From: an uncultured Oscillospiraceae bacterium
Lineage (GTDB): Bacteria; Bacillota; Clostridia; Oscillospirales; Oscillospiraceae
Reading direction: 5' to 3'
DNA: 10,796 nt
NCBI GenBank assembly: GCA_910588625.1
Contig: CAJUQN010000090.1
Span: 1-10,796, forward strand
Below are positions 6,388-10,796 of this stretch, piece by piece. Numbering within the stretch: the stretch's first letter is position 1; each line of letters begins with the position of its first letter. The notes below the pieces were generated by a model. It saw only the letters and a list, made by a program, of their open reading frames with translations, did no database searches and had not been told where the DNA came from. The translations under genes were made by a program, and so were the position numbers.

Positions 6388-6426
6388 AACGCCCGGGAGG
6401 CTGTCTGCCTCCCGGGCGTTGCTTTT
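6388..6426. terminator. Shared terminator between convergent ptsI and uxaB
   Basis: A perfect 14-bp stem, AACGCCCGGGAGGC (6388-6401) with GCCTCCCGGGCGTT (6407-6420), has a 5-base loop. It lies 16 bases after the ptsI stop and 14 bases beyond the uxaB stop. On the + strand TTTT follows at 6423-6426. On the - strand the downstream U-rich part is short (GTTTATGTT). It therefore serves ptsI well and probably also ends the uxaAB transcript. Confidence 0.85.
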
Positions 6427-6434
6427 GTAAGCTG

Positions 6435-7931
6435 TTACACGAGTTCTTTCATGACCTCATAGGCGCCCGCGGTGCGAATCTTTTTCAGATGCTCCACCAC
6501 GGCCTCCTCAAAGCCGGGCGCCTGGGTCAAGTCCTGGCCCCACATCTGCTGGTTGGTCATGACGGCGTGGACCAAGTTCTCCACGCTATCGTCCTTGTGG
6601 GCGTAGTAGAACTCCAAAGCCCAGCGGTCGTCGGAGCAGACATACTCGTTGCCCTTAGCCCGCCTGCACACCAGGCCTTTGTCGTTCAGCTCCTGGATGT
6701 CGTTGGAGAAGAACGCGATGTAGAAGGCGAAGGAAGCGGTGAGGCGCCGGGGCAGATTTCCGGTCTTTTTCACGTACTCCAGGAAGGAGGGCATATTACG
6801 GGCGCGCCACTTGGAGGTGGAGTTCAGGGAAATGCTCATCAATTCGTGGTCCACGAAGGGGTTGTTAAAGCGGTCTTGAACGGCGGAGGCAAAGCTCTCC
6901 AGATCCTTTTTGTCCAGGGGCAGGGTGGGGATGACCTCATCGTGGAGCATTTTGTTCATGAAAACGCGGACCACGTCATCCTGCATACAGTCGCGGACGA
7001 TGTCGAAGCCCGCCAGATAGGCGCCCAGCACAAAACCGGTGTGGGCGCCGTTGAGGATGCGGACCTTGCGCTTTTTGTAGGGGGTGACATCGGGCGCCAC
7101 GGGGCAGTTCAAACCCGCCTTTTTGAAAGGCAGCTTCTCCTCCAGCCAGCCCGGGCCCTCGATGTTCCACACGCCAAAGATCTCGCCCACGTCGATGAGC
7201 TCATCGTGGTAGCCGTTGGCTTCTTCCATCTTAGCCACCTCGGCAGGGTCCTTCACCCGGCCCGGAACGATGCGGTCCACCAGGGTGGAGCAGAAGGTGC
7301 AGTCCTCGTTGATGTACTTCTTGAAGCCGTCCTCCAGCGCCCACTGGTCCACGTACTGATTCACGCACTTGAGGAGCTCTTTGCCGTTGTTGTCAATCAG
7401 CTCGCAGGAGAGGATGACCAGACCGGGCTTGCCGGCCCGCCAGCGCTTGTACAGTACCTGGGTCAGCTTGCCGGGGAAGGAGGAGGCGGGGGTGTCGGCC
7501 AGCTGGCAAGCGGGGTCATAGACGATGCCCGCCTCTGTGGTGTTGGAGACCACATACTCCAGATCGTCGGAGACGGCAACCTCCATCATGGCGTCGAAAT
7601 CCGCCTTCTCGTAAGGGTTGAGGCACCGGGACACGGAGGAGACAACACGCTTGCGGTCCACCTTCTCACCGTTCTCACGGCCGCGGAGATACAGGGTATA
7701 CAGGCCCTCCTGCTCATTGATGAGCTTGGCCAAACCGGGAGCGATGGGCTGGACCAGGACGCACTTGCCGTTCCAGCCCGCCTTCTCGTTGGACACGTCG
7801 AACCAATAGTTGACAAAGGCCCGGAGGAAGTTGCCTTCGCCGAATTGGAGCACCTTTTCCGGCGCGCTCTCCAGGAGATAGCCCTTGTAGCCTGACTCTC
7901 TCAGGATCTGATAATTTAGCAGTTTCAACAT
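6435..7931 (-). CDS. uxaB: Tagaturonate reductase (altronate oxidoreductase)
   Basis: 498-residue NAD-dependent enzyme of the polyol-specific long-chain dehydrogenase (mannitol dehydrogenase) family. It reduces D-tagaturonate to D-altronate in galacturonate breakdown. The nucleotide-binding start is VLQFGEGNFLRAF (27-39). SNTTEAGI (129-136) and FCSTLVDRIVPGR (213-225) are typical of UxaB. The catalytic signature K-x4-N-x2-H is seen as K289, N294 and H297 in KVRILNGAHT. Length and motifs agree with E. coli UxaB (483 residues) better than with the related mannonate oxidoreductase UxuB, which acts in the glucuronate branch. Its ATG has an AAGGAAGGCGGAG purine-rich ribosome site. It begins 24 bases after uxaA, with no terminator between them, so it is the second gene of a uxaA-uxaB operon. 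Expression should follow the operator-bearing promoter upstream of uxaA. Confidence 0.93.
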   Translation of the reverse strand: MLKLLNYQILRESGYKGYLLESAPEKVLQFGEGNFLRAFVNYWFDVSNEKAGWNGKCVLVQPIAPGLAKLINEQEGLYTLYLRGRENGEKVDRKRVVSSVSRCLNPYEKADFDAMMEVAVSDDLEYVVSNTTEAGIVYDPACQLADTPASSFPGKLTQVLYKRWRAGKPGLVILSCELIDNNGKELLKCVNQYVDQWALEDGFKKYINEDCTFCSTLVDRIVPGRVKDPAEVAKMEEANGYHDELIDVGEIFGVWNIEGPGWLEEKLPFKKAGLNCPVAPDVTPYKKRKVRILNGAHTGFVLGAYLAGFDIVRDCMQDDVVRVFMNKMLHDEVIPTLPLDKKDLESFASAVQDRFNNPFVDHELMSISLNSTSKWRARNMPSFLEYVKKTGNLPRRLTASFAFYIAFFSNDIQELNDKGLVCRRAKGNEYVCSDDRWALEFYYAHKDDSVENLVHAVMTNQQMWGQDLTQAPGFEEAVVEHLKKIRTAGAYEVMKELV

Positions 7932-7955
7932 TAGTCTCCGCCTTCCTTATATTTT

Positions 7956-9440
7956 TTAGAGTGTAACGCCTTGCTTAAAGATGGCCATGTCGTGGAATCC
8001 GGCCGCCTCAGCCTTTACCTCCTTGCCAGAGGCCACCGCCAGCACATAGTCGAACAGCTTCTGGCCCAGCTCGGCCACCGTGGCGCCGTCCTCCACTAGG
8101 ACGCCGCAGTTGAAGTCGATCCAGTTCTTCTTTTTTCCCGCCAGGGCGGAATTGCTGGAAATCTTCACCGTGGGCACCGGGGAGGCGAAGGGCGTGCCCC
8201 GTCCGGTGGTGAACAGGACGATGTGGGCGCCTGATGCCGCCAGGGCGGTAGAGGCAACCAGGTCGTTGCCGGGGGCGCTGAGCAGGTTCAGCCCGTGGCA
8301 CTGGACAGGCTCGCCGTAGGATAGCACGCCGGACACGGGAGCGCTGCCCGATTTCTGAGTGCAGCCCAGGGACTTGTCCTCCAAAGTAGAAATGCCGCCT
8401 TTCTTATTGCCGGGGGAGGGGTTCTCATAGATGGTCTGATTGTGGCTGGTGAAATAGTTCTTAAAGCCGTTGACCAGGTTGACGGTCTCGGCAAAAATGC
8501 GCTCGTTTTCACAACGGTTCATGAGCAGCGTCTCCGCACCGAACATCTCGGGCACCTCGGTCAGAATAGTGGTGCCGCCCTTGGAGATCAGCAGGTCGGA
8601 AAAGGCCCCCACAGTGGGGTTGGCGGTGATGCCGGACAGGCCGTCCGATCCGCCGCACTTCATGCCGATGACCAGTTCGCCGCAGCTGATGGGTTCACGA
8701 TGGAAGCGGCCCGCGTACTGGGCCAGTTCTTCGATAAGGGCCAACGCGTCCGCCACCTCGTCCTCCGACTCCTGGCAGACCAGGAACTTTACCCGGTCCT
8801 CACTATACTGGCCGATGTAAGGCTTCAACACGTCGATGTTGCTGTTCTCGCACCCCAGGCCCAGCACCAGCACACCCCCGGCGTTGGGATGGTTGATGAG
8901 GTCCGCCAGCACCTTCCGGGTGTTCTCCTGATCGTCCCCCATCTGAGAACAGCCGTAGGGGTGAGGAAAAGCAAAAATACCGTCAATGGTATCGGTTTTG
9001 AGCCGCTGAGCCTGCCGCTCGATGGCTCTGGCCACGTCGTTGACACAGCCCACGGTGGGGATAATCCAAATCTCGTTGCGCACTGCGGCCCGACCGTCCT
9101 CCCGGCGGTAGCCCTGGAACAGCAGGTCATCTGTGGGCACCAGGGGAGCATTGTCCGGCTCATAGCTGTAATCCAGTACGTCGCCCAGCCCGGTCTTGAT
9201 GTTGTGGATGTGCACCCAACTCCCTGTCGGAATGTCCTGCTTGGCCACACCGATGGGGTTGCCGTACTTGATGATGGGGTTCCCCGCTGGAATGGCGGAT
9301 AGGGCGAACTTGTGCCCCTGGGGGATGTCCTCCAGAAGGGTTACCGTCTGCTCCCCCGCCTGGATTTTGGCGCCGGCGGACAGCGGCGTCAGGGCCACCG
9401 CCACCAGGTCGCTGGGGTGGATCTTGATAAAGTTCTTCAT
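7956..9440 (-). CDS. uxaA: Altronate dehydratase
   Basis: 494-residue enzyme that dehydrates D-altronate to 2-keto-3-deoxy-D-gluconate, using a metal such as iron. Residues about 10-85 form the SAF-type N-terminal domain (DLVAVALTPLSAGAKI through SWVHIHNIKTGLGD). The C-terminal galactarate dehydratase/altronate hydrolase domain has FPHPYGCSQMGDD (158-170), LGLGCENSNI (193-202), GMKCGGSDGLSGITANP (259-275), PSPGNKKGG (341-349), SLGCTQKSG (357-365) and FTTGRGTPFASP (410-421). All are characteristic of UxaA, and the full length is intact. The start is ATG at 9440, because AAGGTGATC, an exact match to the 16S-complementary sequence, lies 6 bases upstream. A GTG at 9452 would place that site inside the gene. 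It heads the uxaA-uxaB operon. The promoter and operators lie in the divergent region up to the LacI-2 gene. Confidence 0.94.
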   Translation of the reverse strand: MKNFIKIHPSDLVAVALTPLSAGAKIQAGEQTVTLLEDIPQGHKFALSAIPAGNPIIKYGNPIGVAKQDIPTGSWVHIHNIKTGLGDVLDYSYEPDNAPLVPTDDLLFQGYRREDGRAAVRNEIWIIPTVGCVNDVARAIERQAQRLKTDTIDGIFAFPHPYGCSQMGDDQENTRKVLADLINHPNAGGVLVLGLGCENSNIDVLKPYIGQYSEDRVKFLVCQESEDEVADALALIEELAQYAGRFHREPISCGELVIGMKCGGSDGLSGITANPTVGAFSDLLISKGGTTILTEVPEMFGAETLLMNRCENERIFAETVNLVNGFKNYFTSHNQTIYENPSPGNKKGGISTLEDKSLGCTQKSGSAPVSGVLSYGEPVQCHGLNLLSAPGNDLVASTALAASGAHIVLFTTGRGTPFASPVPTVKISSNSALAGKKKNWIDFNCGVLVEDGATVAELGQKLFDYVLAVASGKEVKAEAAGFHDMAIFKQGVTL

Positions 9441-9446
9441 TGACTT

Positions 9447-9455
9447 GATCACCTT
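9447..9455 (-). promoter_or_regulatory. Strong ribosome binding site of uxaA
   Basis: Read on the minus strand this is AAGGTGATC, complementary over nine bases to the 3' end of 16S rRNA. The spacing to ATG 9440 is 6 bases. It settles the uxaA start and rules out the upstream GTG at 9452. Confidence 0.8.
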
Positions 9456-9489
9456 TCCATTCCCTTGCGGTCGTATTTTGACGGGACAA

Positions 9490-9505
9490 ATGAAACAACT
9501 TTCAT
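9490..9505. promoter_or_regulatory. Candidate auxiliary operator O3 in the uxaA leader
   Basis: ATGAAACAACTTTCAT is a palindrome with 6-bp perfect arms (ATGAAA/TTTCAT). It agrees with the O1 core (9535-9550) at 13 of 16 positions, and the three differences include a symmetric pair. Its centre lies 45 bp from the centre of O1, about 49 bases into the predicted uxaA transcript. It may be a weaker third binding site for LacI-2. A cre site for CcpA is the alternative: the outer bases fit, but the central CG is AA. Confidence 0.45.
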
Positions 9506-9533
9506 TCCTTCCCCGCCCACACAGAGATACTAG

Positions 9534-9551
9534 TATGTAAGAACTTACATA
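9534..9551. promoter_or_regulatory. Operator O1 at the uxaA promoter
   Basis: TATGTAAGAACTTACATA has perfect 8-bp arms around a central AA. It begins one base downstream of the uxaA -10 box and covers the predicted transcription start (near 9546), so a bound repressor would block initiation. The same 18-mer, with one base changed, recurs at 9701-9718 in front of the LacI-2 gene. The divergent LacI-2 is the obvious candidate to bind both. Confidence 0.8.
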
Positions 9552-9552
9552 G

Positions 9553-9581
9553 AATATACTTCCGTTTCGTCAAAATGTCAA
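9553..9581 (-). promoter_or_regulatory. Sigma-A promoter of uxaA-uxaB
   Basis: On the minus strand a perfect -35 box TTGACA (9581-9576) and a -10 box TATATT (9558-9553) are 17 bases apart. Transcription should start near 9546, giving a leader of roughly 105 bases before uxaA. Operator O1 begins directly after the -10 box. Confidence 0.8.
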
Positions 9582-9666
9582 TACACCTCTTATAGAATCA
9601 AGGCGATATCATGCGATTTTGTCGCTTTGCATAAAAACAGTTTGGATAGCTTGTGAGAACTGGCAA

Positions 9667-9695
9667 TTGAAAACTTCAGCAAGTGGCGTTATCAT
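9667..9695 (+). promoter_or_regulatory. Sigma-A promoter of the LacI-2 gene
   Basis: -35 TTGAAA (9667-9672) and -10 TATCAT (9690-9695) are 17 bases apart, with a predicted start near 9702. Operator O2 begins 5 bases after the -10 box. The layout mirrors the uxaA promoter on the other strand. The 85 bases between the two -35 boxes hold only a small GCGA/TCGC inverted repeat (about 9613-9626) that I cannot assign. Confidence 0.72.
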
Positions 9696-9700
9696 AAAAC

Positions 9701-9718
9701 TATGTAAGAATTTACATA
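9701..9718. promoter_or_regulatory. Operator O2 at the LacI-2 promoter
   Basis: TATGTAAGAATTTACATA differs from O1 at one base and is flanked by C and G, which add one more pair (9700/9719). It covers the predicted transcription start of LacI-2. The distance from the centre of O1 is 167 bp, close to 16 turns of B-DNA, so the two sites should face the same side of the helix. Confidence 0.8.
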
Positions 9719-9742
9719 GCGCGGTGACGGAGGAGGGACGCC

Positions 9743-10744
9743 ATGAACATATATGATATCGCCGAGCTGGCCGGCGTCTCCATTGCCACCGTGTCCCGAG
9801 TCATCAATGACAGCCCAAATGTGGCGGAAAAAACCAAGCAAAGGGTCCGGGAGGTTATGGAAGAGTATGCTTACATTCCAAGCGGCTTTTCCCGGGGCTT
9901 GGGGCTGAACACGCTGAAAACCATCGGCCTGCTCTGCCCCGACGCGGCGGACGACTATATGGCCAAGGCGGTGGCCTGCCTGGAGCACAGCCTGCGAGAC
10001 TACGGCTACAACTGTGTTTTGTGTTGCAGCGGCTACAACTATGAAGACTGCCAAATTTCCGTGACCACCCTGCTCCGGCGGCGGGTGGATGCGATGATCC
10101 TCATCGGCTCCATCTACGCCGACGATGACCCAGACTCCGAGCGGGTGAACTATATCCGGGAGGCTGCAGCCCAGATTCCTACATTTATGGTCAACGGCTA
10201 TGTCCGGGGGGAGAACATCTATTGCGCTTTGTGCGACGACTTCGACGCCTCTTATGCCGCCGCTACCCAGATGATACAGTCGGGCCGGAAGAGAATTTTG
10301 TTCCTCACCGACGTCAACACCGTCAGCACCAACCTGAAGCGCAAAGGCTGTGAGGCCGCGCTGGCTGACGCGGGGCTGAAGCTGTGGGGCGACGTAAACG
10401 TGGGCCTGTCCAACCAAATCAATCAGACGCGGGATTATCTGCTCAAGCTCCCCGGCCTGGATGTGGATGGAGTTTTCGCCGCAAATGACGCCCTGGCCGC
10501 TGGAGCGCTGAAATATGCCAAGCGGAAAGGCCTGTCCGTACCGGGCGACCTTTGTGTCATCGGCTACAACAACTCGGAGCTGTCCGTATGCTGTGACCCG
10601 GAGCTGTCCACCATCGACAGCCGGGAGTCCCGGTTGTGCCAAATCGCAATCGACTCCATGAAGCTCCGCCTCAGCGGCAGACAGGCCAACGAGAAGGTGT
10701 TCGCCAAAGGTTTCCTCATCCGCCGGGGCACCACTGACTTCTAA
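9743..10744 (+). CDS. LacI/GalR-family transcriptional regulator (LacI-2), probable uxa regulator
   Basis: 333-residue LacI-family protein. The N-terminal HTH is MNIYDIAELAGVSIATVSRV, followed by a hinge region YIPSGFSRGLGLNTL. That hinge departs from the usual Y-x-P-N-x-x-A-R-x-L form seen in LacI-1. The sensor domain runs from about 60 to the end, with VFAANDALAAGALKYAKRKGLSVPGDL and VIGYNNSELSVCCDPELSTID. A strong AGGAGG (9731-9736) lies 6 bases before the ATG. The gene is divergent to uxaA-uxaB. Both promoters carry the same palindrome at the start of transcription, so it most likely represses uxaAB and itself and is released by a uronate or a pathway intermediate. This role is inferred from layout; the ligand is not visible. 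The operator centre is AA, not the usual CG, which may go with the unusual hinge. The tail after the stop (10745-10796) shows no gene. Confidence 0.88.
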   Translation: MNIYDIAELAGVSIATVSRVINDSPNVAEKTKQRVREVMEEYAYIPSGFSRGLGLNTLKTIGLLCPDAADDYMAKAVACLEHSLRDYGYNCVLCCSGYNYEDCQISVTTLLRRRVDAMILIGSIYADDDPDSERVNYIREAAAQIPTFMVNGYVRGENIYCALCDDFDASYAAATQMIQSGRKRILFLTDVNTVSTNLKRKGCEAALADAGLKLWGDVNVGLSNQINQTRDYLLKLPGLDVDGVFAANDALAAGALKYAKRKGLSVPGDLCVIGYNNSELSVCCDPELSTIDSRESRLCQIAIDSMKLRLSGRQANEKVFAKGFLIRRGTTDF

Positions 10745-10796
10745 GGAAGCACTGATTAAAGTAGGTAAAAACCAGGCAAACAGACGAAGGCAGTGG

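Noticed and set aside
6489..7895. 468-residue open frame on the + strand opposite uxaB
   Set aside because: It is the complement of a clear UxaB coding frame in GC-rich DNA. The translation is low-complexity and Val/Leu/Gly/His-rich, with no domain, and it lacks a ribosome site.
8442..9302. 286-residue open frame on the + strand opposite uxaA
   Set aside because: It is antisense to strongly conserved UxaA motifs; the open frame is a by-product of codon bias.
9440..9452. GTG at 9452 as the uxaA start
   Set aside because: The near-perfect ribosome binding site AAGGTGATC overlaps that codon and is correctly spaced for ATG 9440.
9610..9640. GCGA/TCGC inverted repeat in the centre of the divergent region as a cre site
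   Set aside because: The arms are only 4 bp and the sequence misses several fixed cre positions.
9650..9672. CRP-like TGTGA half site before LacI-2
   Set aside because: There is no matching second half, and Clostridia do not use a CRP-cAMP system of the E. coli type for catabolite control.
1..10796. tRNA, rRNA, CRISPR array, riboswitch, phage or defence genes
   Set aside because: No cloverleaf, repeat-spacer pattern, conserved leader fold or defence-type domain was recognised on either strand.

Overview
The window looks like chromosomal DNA from a motile, GC-rich, Gram-positive gut-type Clostridia, probably an Oscillospiraceae relative such as the Flavonifractor/Intestinimonas/Oscillibacter group. 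That placement is inferred from the GC-rich third codon positions, strong AGGAGG-type ribosome binding sites, sigma-A type promoters, a FliB methylase beside flagellin, and the LacI/PTS/uronate gene set. No rRNA or other marker gene confirms it.

Left block (1-2721, all + strand): the 3' end of a flagellin gene and its strong terminator come first. A flagellin lysine-N-methylase (fliB) follows, then two tightly coupled XRE-type helix-turn-helix genes. The two regulators are diverged tandem paralogues. The second is fused in frame to the N-terminal (DUF4096) part of an IS5-like transposase.

Middle block (2722-4715) is a decayed sugar-utilisation patch. It holds a C-terminal relic of an aldo/keto reductase, an intact LacI-family regulator (LacI-1) with its own promoter, CG-centred operator and terminator, and a frameshifted, internally deleted relic of a PTS EIIB-EIIC-EIIA permease.

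ptsI (4716-6371), encoding intact PTS Enzyme I, lies directly downstream of the permease relic. It ends at a long hairpin shared with the convergent uxaB.

Right block (6388-10796) is a galacturonate-branch locus. uxaA (altronate dehydratase) and uxaB (tagaturonate reductase) form a minus-strand operon. A second LacI-family regulator (LacI-2) is transcribed divergently. The 302-bp gap between uxaA and LacI-2 holds two facing sigma-A promoters, each with a copy of the palindrome TATGTAAGAAYTTACATA immediately downstream of its -10 box. A third, weaker copy lies in the uxaA leader. This reads as an autoregulated uronate switch in which LacI-2 represses both itself and uxaAB. UxaB reduces tagaturonate to altronate, and UxaA dehydrates altronate to 2-keto-3-deoxygluconate. 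The isomerase (uxaC), the kinase/aldolase genes and any transporter are outside the window.

The most noteworthy items are the three-operator uxa control region, the XRE-transposase fusion beside fliB, and the fossil PTS locus whose regulator and Enzyme I outlived the permease.
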